From NCBI GenBank assembly GCA_965267355.1, contig OZ253956.1, forward strand, positions 1,922,001 to 1,986,000: a stretch of DNA of 64,000 bases. Direction: 5' to 3'. Shown piece by piece: positions 9,717 through 19,380 of the stretch (positions within the stretch are counted from its first letter, which is position 1; each line of letters opens with the position of its first letter). Under the pieces are notes generated by a model. That model was given only the letters and a program-made list of their open reading frames with translations. It searched no databases and was not told where the DNA came from. The stretch comes from GCA-002793235 sp965267355 (lineage in GTDB: Bacteria > Bacteroidota > Bacteroidia > Flavobacteriales_E > Vicingaceae). The translations under genes were made by a program, and so were the position numbers.

Positions 9717-10925
9717 TTGAAAGAAAAAGAAAAAAAAATAAAAGTACTTCGTATAGTTAATCGCTTTAATTTAGGTGGACCAACTTATAATGCTGCTTAT
9801 TTGACTAAATATTTATCTGATGACTTTGAAACACTTTTAATAGGAGGGGAGAAGTATGAAGAAGAAGAAAGCTCTGAATTTATATTGGAAAAATTGGCAA
9901 TTAAACCAATTGTCATACCCGAAATGCAACGGAGTATTGACCGTAAAAATGATACCCTTGCTTATCGAAAAGTTAAAGACATAATCAGAGATTTTAAGCC
10001 TGATATTGTTCATACACATGCTTCTAAAGCGGGAACATTGGGTAGGTTAGCTGCAAGAAAAATGAAAGTACCAGTTGTTGTTCATACATTTCACGGTCAT
10101 GTTTTTCATTCTTACTTTGGAAAGATTAAAACCAATTTCTATAAGAATATTGAACGCTACTTGGCAAAGAAGTCTAATAAAATAATTGCTATAAGTGAAA
10201 TTCAAAAAGAAGAACTCTCAAATCAGCATAAAATTTGTAAACCCGATAAAATAGCTGTAATTCCATTGGGTTTTGATCTAAGTCGTTTTCAGGAAAATGT
10301 CAAAGAAAAAAGACAGTCATTTAGAACAAAATATCAAATTTCAGATGAAGAAATAACGGTTGGAATTATTGGTAGACTAGTACCCATAAAAAATCACAGG
10401 ATGTTTCTTGAAGTTGCAGCTAAGGTTTTAAAGTTAACAGATAAAAAAGTTCGTTTTTTTATTATTGGAGATGGAGAAGAAAAAGTAAATTTAAAATCAT
10501 ATTGTAACCAACTTAATCTCCATTTTGTCGAATGGAATGAAGATCAATCAGTTCAAGAAATAACATTTACTTCCTGGATAAAAGATATAGATTGGGCAAA
10601 TGCTGGACTTGATATTATTACTTTAACCTCATACAATGAAGGCACTCCTGTTAGTTTAATAGAAGCACAAGCAAGTAATAAGCCGATAGTTACAACCAAC
10701 GTTGGAGGGGTGAAAAACGTAGTTAAACAAGATAAAACTGCATATATTACAGAAGTTAATGAGCGAAGTAATTTTGTTAATTATTTGCTGCGATTAATTG
10801 AGGATGAAAAATTAAGGATAGAAATGGGAGAAAAAGGCTGGAGTTTCGTAAAAGAAAAGTTCAGTTATTCAAGATTGGTTAATGATATGGAACAACTTTA
10901 TTTTAGCTTATTACAAAACAAATAA
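9717..10925 (+). CDS. family 4 glycosyltransferase, TTG start
   Basis: 402-residue GT-B enzyme predicted to add a sugar from a nucleotide donor during polysaccharide repeat-unit assembly at the cytoplasmic face. The N-terminal acceptor domain has 'NLGGPTYNAAYLTKYL' and 'HTFHGHVFHSYFG'. The donor domain has 'GIIGRLVPIKNH' and the GT4 E-X7-E motif in 'EGTPVSLIEAQASNKPIV'. The only credible start is the TTG at 9717, because the next in-frame ATG lies well inside the conserved N-terminal domain. That TTG follows the asnB stop codon directly (TAG-TTG), so translational coupling is likely. The sugar transferred cannot be deduced. Confidence 0.9.
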   Translation: MKEKEKKIKVLRIVNRFNLGGPTYNAAYLTKYLSDDFETLLIGGEKYEEEESSEFILEKLAIKPIVIPEMQRSIDRKNDTLAYRKVKDIIRDFKPDIVHTHASKAGTLGRLAARKMKVPVVVHTFHGHVFHSYFGKIKTNFYKNIERYLAKKSNKIIAISEIQKEELSNQHKICKPDKIAVIPLGFDLSRFQENVKEKRQSFRTKYQISDEEITVGIIGRLVPIKNHRMFLEVAAKVLKLTDKKVRFFIIGDGEEKVNLKSYCNQLNLHFVEWNEDQSVQEITFTSWIKDIDWANAGLDIITLTSYNEGTPVSLIEAQASNKPIVTTNVGGVKNVVKQDKTAYITEVNERSNFVNYLLRLIEDEKLRIEMGEKGWSFVKEKFSYSRLVNDMEQLYFSLLQNK

Positions 10926-10974
10926 TGCGGTATTTACTTAATTTTAATAGATTTGTTCGACTAAAGGATAATAC

Positions 10975-11751
10975 ATGAGATTTAACAGAATAATACCATT
11001 AATCATAATACTCTCCATTTTATTAGTAACAGGGTGTAATTATCGTTCTAATGTAATGATGAAAGTACCTAAAGATTATGAATTCGATACTCCACCACAA
11101 GAAAGAGAGGCAGATTATGTAATTACACCAAGTGACATCATTGAGTTTCAGTTGTATACCAATGACGGTAGCATGTTAGTAGATATGACTGCAATAAGAG
11201 ACCAACAAACAAGGTTGAATAATCAGCTTAGTCCTCAGTACTTAGTGGAATTCAGTGGTGTAGCCAGATTTCCTATACTTGGGGATGTTAATGTTAAAGG
11301 AAAAACAGTTAGAAAATTAGAAACTCTGTTAGAAGAAAAATATTCAGCTTATTATATCAAACCTTTTGTGAAAGTTAGAGTAGTAAATAAAAGAGTTACT
11401 GTATTTCCAGGAGGTAGTGGGCAGGCAAGGGTGGTTCCGTTAACAAATAATAATATGCGTATTATTGAGGCATTAGGTTCTGTTGGTGGACTAACAAATT
11501 TAGCAAAGGCTAAAAGAGTAAAGTTAATTAGAGGAGAACTAAAAAACCCTCAGGTTTATTTGTTTGATTTTAGCACTATAGAAGGATTGAAACAATCAGA
11601 TTTCTTATTGCAAGCTAACGATATAATTTACATTGAACCTCGTTCAGATTATTTTCAGCAGCTGGTTAGAGATGTTGCACCAGTAATTGGATTAATGACT
11701 AGTATGATTACTCTTTTTGTTGTTATACAGAGAACAGGTAGTGGAAACTAA
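10975..11751 (+). CDS. Wza-like polysaccharide export lipoprotein
   Basis: 258-residue lipoprotein (Cys21 in 'LLVTGCN') of the OPX family, which forms the periplasmic/outer-membrane exit channel for capsule or exopolysaccharide. The poly-export domain is seen around 'YVITPSDIIEFQLYTNDG' and 'PQYLVEFSGVARFPILGDV', with an SLBB-like domain from about residue 140 ('RVVPLTNNNMRIIEALGSVG'). A hydrophobic C-terminal helix ('VIGLMTSMITLFVVIQ', about 235-252) is typical of short OPX proteins, which partner an inner-membrane kinase. The kinase gene follows after two bases. The 49-base gap before it is the largest inside the operon. Confidence 0.92.
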   Translation: MRFNRIIPLIIILSILLVTGCNYRSNVMMKVPKDYEFDTPPQEREADYVITPSDIIEFQLYTNDGSMLVDMTAIRDQQTRLNNQLSPQYLVEFSGVARFPILGDVNVKGKTVRKLETLLEEKYSAYYIKPFVKVRVVNKRVTVFPGGSGQARVVPLTNNNMRIIEALGSVGGLTNLAKAKRVKLIRGELKNPQVYLFDFSTIEGLKQSDFLLQANDIIYIEPRSDYFQQLVRDVAPVIGLMTSMITLFVVIQRTGSGN

Positions 11752-11753
11752 GT

Positions 11754-14210
11754 ATGGAAGAAAATTCTTTTTCAGAAAAAATAAACGAAGAAAGGTTAAG
11801 AAAACGATCTAATTTTAATACGGAATCAGATCCAATATTGTTTTTTCATTTATTAAGGAAAAATCTGATTTGGTTTGCATTAATCATTACAATTTCTGTG
11901 GTGGGTGTTTTTTTGTATTTAAGGTATACAGTTCCAGTATATGAATCAGCACTTAAATTTCAGGTTGGCTCTATTAATACTGCCAATGAGGTATTAGAGG
12001 TTAATGATTTTCACGGTCAATCAGATGATCTTGCTAAATATGTACAAATTCTACAATCTAAACTTTTATTTAAAAGAGCTTTAGAGCGATTGCCTTTAGA
12101 TGTAACTTACTATAATCAAGGAGAGATTTTGGATAATGAAGTTTATAAGGCTTCACCGATAAGAATTGAATATGAAATTATAGATTCTACTGTGTTTGGA
12201 CAACGATTTTATATTCAGTTTATCAATGAAAATCAGTTTGTATTAAATCAGAATGAGCAAGAACTTGGGAAATTTAATTTTAACACTGCAATTAATCTGC
12301 CTAAAGTTAATTTTAAAGTGTTACAAATTTTAAATGAAAACGGAGAACCTCTTACAAAGTTTTATGATAGAGACATGTATTTTGTTTTGAATAGTTTTGA
12401 ATCGCTTACCAATAATTATATTTCTAGATTAACTGTTTTTCCTCATAGCCATGCGGCAAAAACAATTCATATTTCTTTTCAGGATAACAACCCTATTAAA
12501 ACTAGAGACATAGTAACAGCATTAGCAAAAGAATATATTGATTATGACTTGGAGGAAAGAAGTAAAAGTTCTAGAAAAGCACTACAGTTTATTGATGACC
12601 AGCTTGATAAATATTATAACAAGGTTAAGAAATCAGAGAATTCTATTCAGGAGTTTCAAAAGAGTAATAATTATTCGGCTATCGATAAATCTACCGTTTA
12701 TTTTGACAGAAGTAACAAACTAGAAAACGAATTGATAGATATTGATTTACAAAAATCTGTTTTAGAGGAAATTGAAAAATCAATAAATAAAAACCCAAAA
12801 AACATTGATGTATATAAGTTATTGCCAATATTGGCAGGAACAGAATATGCTGGTGGTATTATGTCGCTAATTACCACTTTAAAAGAATTGCTGATTGAGA
12901 AAGAAAACTTGCAATTTGAAGTTACTAAAGATAGTGAGGCTGTTAAAGCATTAGAATATAAAATTGAAGTTCAGAAAAAGGTATTGTCCGAAAGCATCAA
13001 TTCGTCCATCAATAAATTAGATACTAAACGAAAGGAATTACTCATTAAAATAAAAGAGGTAGAAAATAAATATCTTAGTGTGCCAGCTCAAGAACTTGAA
13101 TATGCAAGATTACAAAGAGTTTTATCTATTGATGAAAAATTCTTCACACTTCTTATGGAAAAAAGAACAGAGTATTCAATTTCTGATGCAGGCTTTGTGT
13201 CACAGCACAGAATATTAGATAAGGCGCTTCTTCCTTCTCAGCCTGTATATCCAAATAAAAAATTATTTATCGTTTTTGGAGTTGTTATTGGTTTGGTGCT
13301 AAGTTTAGTATTGTTGCTTACAAAATATATTATGAAGAATACTATTTCTTCTGTTGACGAGATTGTAAGGCATTCTTATGCTCAACTAAGTATCTTAGGT
13401 ATCATACCAAAGTATAAAAAGAACATACCCGTATCTCAATTGGTGGTAAACAATAACCCAAAAGCAATTATTGCAGAAGCATTTAGAGCATTAAGATCTA
13501 ACTTGCAATTTATTAGTGGATCAGACGAAAGTAAAGTCTTGGCGGTTACATCTACCATATCAGGAGAAGGAAAAACATTTTGTGCGATAAATATTGCTGG
13601 GATTATAGCATTTTCAGGTAAAAAAGTAATTATTCTGGATTTAGATATGCGTAAACCTAAAATCCATTTAGGATTTGGTGTTGAAAATACTATAGGAATG
13701 AGTTCACTTTTAATAGGTAAGGAAGAAATTAAAAACTGTATTCATCATAGTGAACAAGAAGGGTTAGATTTTATTACTTCCGGACCAGTTCCTCCAAACC
13801 CATCCGAATTAATTATCAATGGTAAGCTAGATGGAATAATTGAAGGTCTAAAAGAAGAGTATGATTTTGTTATTGTAGATAATCCTCCAATAGGATTGGT
13901 TTCGGACGCCATGGAAGTGCTGAAAAAAGCTGATTATCCTATTTACGTGTTTAAAAATGAATATTCTAAAAAATATTTTGTAAGCAATGTAGACCGCCTC
14001 GTATTAGATAATGGAATTACCAATCTTTCTATCGTTTTAAATAGTGTAGAAACAGGTAAAAGTGCTTATGGAGGAGGTTATGGCTATGGTTATGGAGGAG
14101 GCTATGGTTATGGAGGAGGCTATGGTTACGGTTATGGCGGTTATTATGAAGATGAACCAAAAGAATCGAATGGAATTTTAAGTGCAATTTTTGGTAAGAA
14201 AAGAAGATAA
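11754..14210 (+). CDS. Wzc-like polysaccharide co-polymerase and tyrosine kinase
   Basis: 818 residues in one chain: an N-terminal Wzz-type domain between two membrane helices (about 36-58 'IWFALIITISVVGVFLYL' and about 503-526) with a long periplasmic coiled-coil region, then a cytoplasmic BY-kinase domain. The kinase has Walker A 'SGEGKT' at 603-608, Walker A' 'DLDMRKPK' (Asp629, Asp631) and Walker B 'VIVDNPP' with Asp709. The tail is a Gly/Tyr low-complexity tract with 11 tyrosines (about 770-800), the expected autophosphorylation cluster, here in YG and YGGG steps rather than the usual scattered tyrosines. It controls chain length and export with the Wza-like protein encoded just upstream. 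Confidence 0.93.
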   Translation: MEENSFSEKINEERLRKRSNFNTESDPILFFHLLRKNLIWFALIITISVVGVFLYLRYTVPVYESALKFQVGSINTANEVLEVNDFHGQSDDLAKYVQILQSKLLFKRALERLPLDVTYYNQGEILDNEVYKASPIRIEYEIIDSTVFGQRFYIQFINENQFVLNQNEQELGKFNFNTAINLPKVNFKVLQILNENGEPLTKFYDRDMYFVLNSFESLTNNYISRLTVFPHSHAAKTIHISFQDNNPIKTRDIVTALAKEYIDYDLEERSKSSRKALQFIDDQLDKYYNKVKKSENSIQEFQKSNNYSAIDKSTVYFDRSNKLENELIDIDLQKSVLEEIEKSINKNPKNIDVYKLLPILAGTEYAGGIMSLITTLKELLIEKENLQFEVTKDSEAVKALEYKIEVQKKVLSESINSSINKLDTKRKELLIKIKEVENKYLSVPAQELEYARLQRVLSIDEKFFTLLMEKRTEYSISDAGFVSQHRILDKALLPSQPVYPNKKLFIVFGVVIGLVLSLVLLLTKYIMKNTISSVDEIVRHSYAQLSILGIIPKYKKNIPVSQLVVNNNPKAIIAEAFRALRSNLQFISGSDESKVLAVTSTISGEGKTFCAINIAGIIAFSGKKVIILDLDMRKPKIHLGFGVENTIGMSSLLIGKEEIKNCIHHSEQEGLDFITSGPVPPNPSELIINGKLDGIIEGLKEEYDFVIVDNPPIGLVSDAMEVLKKADYPIYVFKNEYSKKYFVSNVDRLVLDNGITNLSIVLNSVETGKSAYGGGYGYGYGGGYGYGGGYGYGYGGYYEDEPKESNGILSAIFGKKRR

Positions 14211-14219
14211 ATAGAGCGA

Positions 14220-14762
14220 ATGAATTTTATTGAAACAGAAATTGAAGGGTTACTAATAATTGAGCCTCGTGTGTTTAAAGATGACAGAGGCTATTTTTTT
14301 GAATCATACAATCAAAAAGTTTTTCAGGATGCGGGGTTAGATATTCGTTTTGTTCAGGATAATCAGTCTATGTCGCAAAAAGGAGTATTAAGAGGGCTTC
14401 ATTTTCAGCAACCTCCTTATGCGCAAGCTAAATTAGTAAGCGTAATAAAAGGAAGCGTGTTAGATGTAGCCGTTGATATAAGAACTTCTTCTCCAACTTA
14501 TGGTAGATATTGTTCTGTTGTTTTATCTGAAGAAAACAAAAAAATGCTTTTTATTCCAGAAGGCTTTGCTCATGGTTTTTTAACCTTAGAGGATAATACT
14601 ATTTTTTCTTACAAATGCTCTAATTTATATAATAAGAATAGTGAAGATGCTATTTTGTGGAATGATGAAAGCTTGAATATAGATTGGAATACTGGAAACC
14701 CTATACTTTCTGAGAAAGATAAATTAGCAAAATCATTTGCTGAATTTAAGTCCTTGTTCTAA
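14220..14762 (+). CDS. rfbC: dTDP-4-dehydrorhamnose 3,5-epimerase
   Basis: 180-residue RmlC-family cupin that epimerises dTDP-4-dehydro-6-deoxy-glucose at C3 and C5 on the way to dTDP-L-rhamnose. Signature stretches are 'DDRGYFFESYN', 'KGVLRGLHFQQPPYAQAK' with the catalytic His, 'VLDVAVDIRTSSPTYG' and 'IPEGFAHGF'. Length is normal for the family. rfbA, rfbB and rfbD are not in the window, so they must lie elsewhere, or the enzyme serves a related dTDP sugar. Its place between the Wzc-like kinase and the initiating transferase suggests rhamnose or another 6-deoxysugar in the polymer. Confidence 0.92.
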   Translation: MNFIETEIEGLLIIEPRVFKDDRGYFFESYNQKVFQDAGLDIRFVQDNQSMSQKGVLRGLHFQQPPYAQAKLVSVIKGSVLDVAVDIRTSSPTYGRYCSVVLSEENKKMLFIPEGFAHGFLTLEDNTIFSYKCSNLYNKNSEDAILWNDESLNIDWNTGNPILSEKDKLAKSFAEFKSLF

Positions 14763-14767
14763 ACCCT

Positions 14768-15832
14768 ATGTTTTCTTGGAAACATATTATCTTTTTTTGT
14801 GGAGCCTTGGTGTTTTCTATTCTCATTAATAATATTATGTTGAGGTTTGTAAAAACTCTAGGTATTCGCAATCAAAATGAAGCTACTATAAGATGGAGTG
14901 ATCAGGTAAAACCTGCTCTTGGAGGTTTAGGGTTTTACATCGTTTTTTTACTCTCAATTACTTTACACCCATTTATATTTTCTTATTCAGGAAATAGTAA
15001 TATTAATTTTCAATTTACCGGAATAGTAGGAGCAACATCATTAGGTTTTTTAATGGGTTTAGCAGATGATGCTTATAATACAAGACCTGTTTTGAAATTT
15101 TTAACTCAAGTTTTATGTGGAGTAATTTTAATTTATTCCGGAACCTATATCAATATTTTTGATGCTACTATTTTGAATTATTGTTTAACAATAATGTGGG
15201 TCGTAGGCTTGATGAATTCTATTAATATGTTAGACAATATGGATGGAATTACCACTATAGTTTCACTAATTATTAGTTTTACTATACTTCTTCTAATGTT
15301 AATCAATAAAGAGATAGACACCATAGGAATGACTGTTATGATTGGTTTAATAGCATCCTTATTAGGTTTCTTAAAGTTTAATTGGAATCCCTCTAAGATG
15401 TATATGGGAGACACAGGTAGCCAATATCTTGGTATTCTTTTGGCTGCGATAAGCATTAATTATTTATGGAATCCTATTGGTTCGTCAGAGTTTTCGCTAT
15501 CAAGGCAGTTTTTAATTCCAATTTTATCATTTATCATTCCAATTATAGATACAACTACGGTAGTGATTAAAAGATTAAGAAAAGGCAATTCGCCTTTTAT
15601 TGGTGGTAAAGATCACACTACACACCATCTTTCTTACCTAGGGTTTACTGAGCGTCAAGTGGCAGCACTTATTGCTCTAACTTCTATAGTGTCTTCAGCT
15701 ATTGTTATCTATATTATTTCTGCAGTTAAAGAATGGAATCATCTATATACTGCTATCTTTGTATGCTATTTTTTATTAGTTTTTGGTGTCCTTTTCCGAA
15801 TTGCTAATAAAAATATTCCTGAAGAAGAGTAA
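14768..15832 (+). CDS. WecA/TagO/MraY-family undecaprenyl-phosphate sugar-1-phosphate transferase
   Basis: 354-residue polytopic membrane enzyme (about ten hydrophobic helices) that moves a sugar-1-phosphate, probably an N-acetylhexosamine, from its UDP form to undecaprenyl phosphate and so starts a polysaccharide repeat unit. Family motifs are 'LGGLGFYIVF', the Asp pair in 'MGLADDAYNTRP', 'MLDNMDGITT', 'MYMGDTGSQYLGI' and the His-rich cytoplasmic loop 'DHTTHHLSYLG'. Its position in a Wza/Wzc/RfbC operon favours a WecA-like role over peptidoglycan MraY. Six bases separate it from rfbC and three from uvrA. Confidence 0.9.
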   Translation: MFSWKHIIFFCGALVFSILINNIMLRFVKTLGIRNQNEATIRWSDQVKPALGGLGFYIVFLLSITLHPFIFSYSGNSNINFQFTGIVGATSLGFLMGLADDAYNTRPVLKFLTQVLCGVILIYSGTYINIFDATILNYCLTIMWVVGLMNSINMLDNMDGITTIVSLIISFTILLLMLINKEIDTIGMTVMIGLIASLLGFLKFNWNPSKMYMGDTGSQYLGILLAAISINYLWNPIGSSEFSLSRQFLIPILSFIIPIIDTTTVVIKRLRKGNSPFIGGKDHTTHHLSYLGFTERQVAALIALTSIVSSAIVIYIISAVKEWNHLYTAIFVCYFLLVFGVLFRIANKNIPEEE

Positions 15833-15834
15833 CT

Positions 15835-18663
15835 ATGATAGAAAATGAAGAAGGTGAAATAGAAGTAATAGGTTCGAGAGTTCATAATCTTAAAAACATT
15901 TCTGTAAAAATACCACGTAACAAATTGGTGGTAATGACTGGAGTTAGTGGTAGTGGTAAATCATCTCTAGCATTTGATACAATTTACGCAGAAGGACAGA
16001 GGAGGTATCTCGAAACATTTTCAGCTTATGCTCGTCAGTTTTTGGGTAATATGGAACGTCCTGATGTTGACAAAATAACAGGCTTAAGTCCTGTTATATC
16101 AATAGAACAAAAAACAGTTAGCAAAAATCCAAGATCAACGGTTGGCACCATTACTGAAGTGTATGATTTCTTTAGGCTTTTGTATGCTAGAGCAGGAGAA
16201 GCTTACTCTTATAATACGGGAGAAAAAATGGTGCAATATACTTCTGATCAAATTACCGATTTAATCTGGCAACAGTATAATGAGAAAAAAATAGTTATCC
16301 TGTCACCAGTAGTAAGAGGTAGAAAAGGCCATTACCAAGATTTGTTTAAACAAATATTGAAACAAGGTTTTATCAAGGTTAGGGTTGATGGAGAGTTGAT
16401 GCATATCGATACAGGAATGAAGTTGGATAGGTATAAAACCCATGATATAGAAATTGTTATAGATCAAATTAAGGTAAAGGAGTCCGATAAGAAAAGAATC
16501 AATAATTCCGTAAATGTAGCATTAAAACATGGTAAGGATGTGCTAATTGTTTATGATGTAGAAGAGGATAAATATGTGATGCTGAGTAAAAAAATAATGT
16601 GTCCTACAACAGGAATTGCTTACGATAAACCTGCTCCTAATCTTTTTTCTTTCAATTCTCCTTATGGTGCATGTACAAAGTGTAATGGCTTAGGAAAAAT
16701 TTCTGAAGTTGATTTAAAAAAGATAATACCCAATAAAAACTCTACAATTAAAAAGGGTGGTATTGTTCCGCTTGGAGAATATAAGAACAACTGGACTTTT
16801 AAGCAAGTAGAGGCTATTGGTAAAAAGTTTGGATTTACCTTAAATACTCCTATAAAAGATATAAGTGAAGAAGCAATTGATTTTTTATTAAAAGGTTCTA
16901 CTCAGTCGCTAAAGCTTACACAAGAAATAGCTGGAGTAAACTCAGAGTATAATTTTGAGTTTGAGGGTATAATTAATATTATTACTAAACAATTTGAAGA
17001 TAATACAAGCAGAACAGTAAATCGTTGGGCAACTAGCTTTATGAATAAAGTTGAATGTCCAGAATGTAAAGGTAGTCGGTTAAAGAAACAGTCATTATAC
17101 TTTAAAATAGATGATAAATCTATTGCTGAGATAGCCAACATGGATTTACAGGCATTATTCGATTGGAGTTCAACACTTTCAGAAAAATTATCGGATAATC
17201 AAAAAGTAATAGCTAATGAAGTTTTAAAAGAGATAAACAAAAGATTAAAATTTTTGCTCGATGTGGGTTTAACCTACTTATCTTTAAATAGGAGTTCAAG
17301 AACACTTTCTGGAGGAGAGGCACAACGAATTCGTTTGGCAACTCAAATAGGCTCGCAGTTGGTAAATGTTTTATATATTTTGGACGAGCCTAGTATTGGT
17401 TTACATCAACGAGATAATCAAAAGCTAATTAATTCATTACAAGACTTAAGAGATATAGGTAATTCGGTTATTGTAGTTGAGCACGATAAAGAAATAATGT
17501 TGGCGAGTGATCATATTATAGACATTGGACCAAAAGCAGGGGTGCATGGAGGACACATTGTTTCATCAGCAGCACCTAAAGAGTTTCTAAAAAAAGATAC
17601 AGAAACAGCTAATTATCTTAACGAGAAAGTTAAAATAGAAGTTCCACAGCAACTTAGAAAAGGCAATGGTAATTATATTGAGTTAAAAGGAGCAGAAGGA
17701 AATAATCTAAAGAATATTAATTTAAAATTACCTCTCGGTAAATTAATTTGTGTAACAGGAGTATCGGGTAGTGGAAAGTCTTCATTGATTAATGAAACAC
17801 TCTATCCAATACTGAATCAAAAAATTTACAATGCTGTAAAAAAACCTTTATCTTACAATTCTATTCATGGATTAGAACACGTTGATAAGGTGATTGATAT
17901 TGATCAGTCACCCATTGGAAGAACCCCACGTTCAAATCCTGCCACTTATACTGGAGTATTTACAGATATCCGTTCTTTATATAGTGATTTGCCTGAATCG
18001 AAAATTAGAGGATATAAACCAGGAAGGTATTCTTTCAATGTTAAGGGAGGGAGATGTGAAACGTGTCAAGGAGCAGGGTTGAAAACCATTGAAATGAACT
18101 TTTTACCAAATGTGTATGTTGAATGTACTGAATGTAATGGTAAGAGGTATAACAGAGAAACACTGGAAGTTAGATACAAAGGCAAATCAATTAGTGATGT
18201 ATTAGAGATGACGATAGATTATGCCGTAGAATTTTTTGAAAATATACCTTCTATTATTCAAAAAATTAAGACATTACAAGATGTAGGTTTAGGTTACATT
18301 AAATTGGGACAGCCTTCTACAACTCTCTCAGGTGGAGAAGCTCAGCGGGTAAAGTTGGCATCAGAGTTATCTAAGAAACAAACAGGAAACACTTTTTACA
18401 TTTTAGATGAACCTTCTACAGGGTTACATTTTAGCGATATAAAAATATTTTTAGATGTAATTAATCGTTTGGTAGATTTAGGAAATACGGTTTTAATAAT
18501 TGAGCATAATCTTGATATCATTAAAGTTGCAGATTATATTGTAGATATTGGTCCAGAAGCAGGTGTTGATGGTGGAGAAATTGTTGCAGAAGGAACTCCA
18601 GATGAAATATTACGTAATAAAATAAGTTATACTGCTAAATACTTGAAAACCGAATTAAATTAG
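15835..18663 (+). CDS. uvrA: excinuclease ABC subunit A
   Basis: UvrA finds bulky DNA lesions and loads UvrB in nucleotide excision repair. The 942-residue protein has both ATPase modules: Walker A 'GVSGSGKSSLAFDTIYAEG' and 'GVSGSGKSSLINETLYP', and ABC signatures 'LSGGEAQRIRLA' and 'LSGGEAQRVKLA', each followed by 'ILDEPS'. Zinc-finger Cys pairs are visible in 'CPECKGSRL', 'CETCQGAG' and 'CTECNGKRYN'. The first zinc site has 'CPTTG' in place of the enterobacterial CPxCG, which as far as I recall is usual in Bacteroidota. The gene starts 3 bases after a sugar-phosphate transferase gene, an odd placement for a repair gene, and probably is transcribed with the polysaccharide genes. Confidence 0.97.
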   Translation: MIENEEGEIEVIGSRVHNLKNISVKIPRNKLVVMTGVSGSGKSSLAFDTIYAEGQRRYLETFSAYARQFLGNMERPDVDKITGLSPVISIEQKTVSKNPRSTVGTITEVYDFFRLLYARAGEAYSYNTGEKMVQYTSDQITDLIWQQYNEKKIVILSPVVRGRKGHYQDLFKQILKQGFIKVRVDGELMHIDTGMKLDRYKTHDIEIVIDQIKVKESDKKRINNSVNVALKHGKDVLIVYDVEEDKYVMLSKKIMCPTTGIAYDKPAPNLFSFNSPYGACTKCNGLGKISEVDLKKIIPNKNSTIKKGGIVPLGEYKNNWTFKQVEAIGKKFGFTLNTPIKDISEEAIDFLLKGSTQSLKLTQEIAGVNSEYNFEFEGIINIITKQFEDNTSRTVNRWATSFMNKVECPECKGSRLKKQSLYFKIDDKSIAEIANMDLQALFDWSSTLSEKLSDNQKVIANEVLKEINKRLKFLLDVGLTYLSLNRSSRTLSGGEAQRIRLATQIGSQLVNVLYILDEPSIGLHQRDNQKLINSLQDLRDIGNSVIVVEHDKEIMLASDHIIDIGPKAGVHGGHIVSSAAPKEFLKKDTETANYLNEKVKIEVPQQLRKGNGNYIELKGAEGNNLKNINLKLPLGKLICVTGVSGSGKSSLINETLYPILNQKIYNAVKKPLSYNSIHGLEHVDKVIDIDQSPIGRTPRSNPATYTGVFTDIRSLYSDLPESKIRGYKPGRYSFNVKGGRCETCQGAGLKTIEMNFLPNVYVECTECNGKRYNRETLEVRYKGKSISDVLEMTIDYAVEFFENIPSIIQKIKTLQDVGLGYIKLGQPSTTLSGGEAQRVKLASELSKKQTGNTFYILDEPSTGLHFSDIKIFLDVINRLVDLGNTVLIIEHNLDIIKVADYIVDIGPEAGVDGGEIVAEGTPDEILRNKISYTAKYLKTELN

Positions 18664-18668
18664 ATACT

Positions 18669-19379
18669 ATGAAACATGACGAAGAAAAGATAAAGAAGAA
18701 ATTTGCAAATAAAGATTGGAATGAGATAAAGGCTAATGATTCGTGGTCTATTTTCAAAATGATGGCAGAGCTTGTTGAAGGTTATGAAAATATGGCAAAA
18801 ATTGGTCCTTGTGTATCTATTTTTGGTTCGGCAAGAACCCAGCCTGATAATAAGTATTACAAAATGGCTGAAGATATTGCTGGGAAACTTGCTACAAAAG
18901 GTTATGGTATAATTACCGGTGGTGGACCAGGAATAATGGAAGCTGGTAATAAAGGAGCAGCAAAAGTTGGAGGTAAATCAGTTGGACTAAATATTGACTT
19001 GCCATTTGAACAACAAGGTAATCCTTATATAGATAGTGATAAACTATTGAATTTTGATTATTTCTTCGTAAGAAAAGTAATGTTTGTAAAATATTCTCAA
19101 GGGTTTGTAGTACTTCCAGGTGGTTTTGGAACACTTGATGAATTGTTTGAAGCAATTACATTGATTCAAACGTTTAAAATAGGAAAATTTCCTATTGTTT
19201 TAGTAGGTAAAAGTTTTTGGTCAGGTTTGTTTGAATGGATAAAATCTATAGTACTTGAACAAGAGAAAAATATTAGTCCAAAAGATCTGGAACTAGTTTC
19301 TATAGTTGATGATGTAGATGAGGCTGTAAAATGTATTGATGATTTTTACAAGAACTACTTATTGAAGCCAAACTTCTAA
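18669..19379 (+). CDS. LOG/TIGR00730-family Rossmann protein
   Basis: 236 residues with the LOG-family signatures 'GGGPGIMEAGNKGA' and 'PGGFGTLDELFEA', the nucleotide-binding and catalytic motifs of cytokinin riboside 5'-monophosphate phosphoribohydrolases. Members are often mislabelled lysine decarboxylases. In bacteria the enzyme cleaves the N-glycosidic bond of nucleoside monophosphates in vitro, and its cellular role is usually unclear. An N-terminal extension of about 40 residues ('NDSWSIFKMMAELVEGYEN') is typical of the longer bacterial form. The ATG lies 6 bases after uvrA, so it is probably the last gene of the operon. Confidence 0.88.
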   Translation: MKHDEEKIKKKFANKDWNEIKANDSWSIFKMMAELVEGYENMAKIGPCVSIFGSARTQPDNKYYKMAEDIAGKLATKGYGIITGGGPGIMEAGNKGAAKVGGKSVGLNIDLPFEQQGNPYIDSDKLLNFDYFFVRKVMFVKYSQGFVVLPGGFGTLDELFEAITLIQTFKIGKFPIVLVGKSFWSGLFEWIKSIVLEQEKNISPKDLELVSIVDDVDEAVKCIDDFYKNYLLKPNF

Positions 19380-19380
19380 C

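Noticed and set aside
18669..19379. Lysine decarboxylase
   Set aside because: The PGGxGTxxE motif marks the LOG family; the decarboxylase label is a known misannotation.
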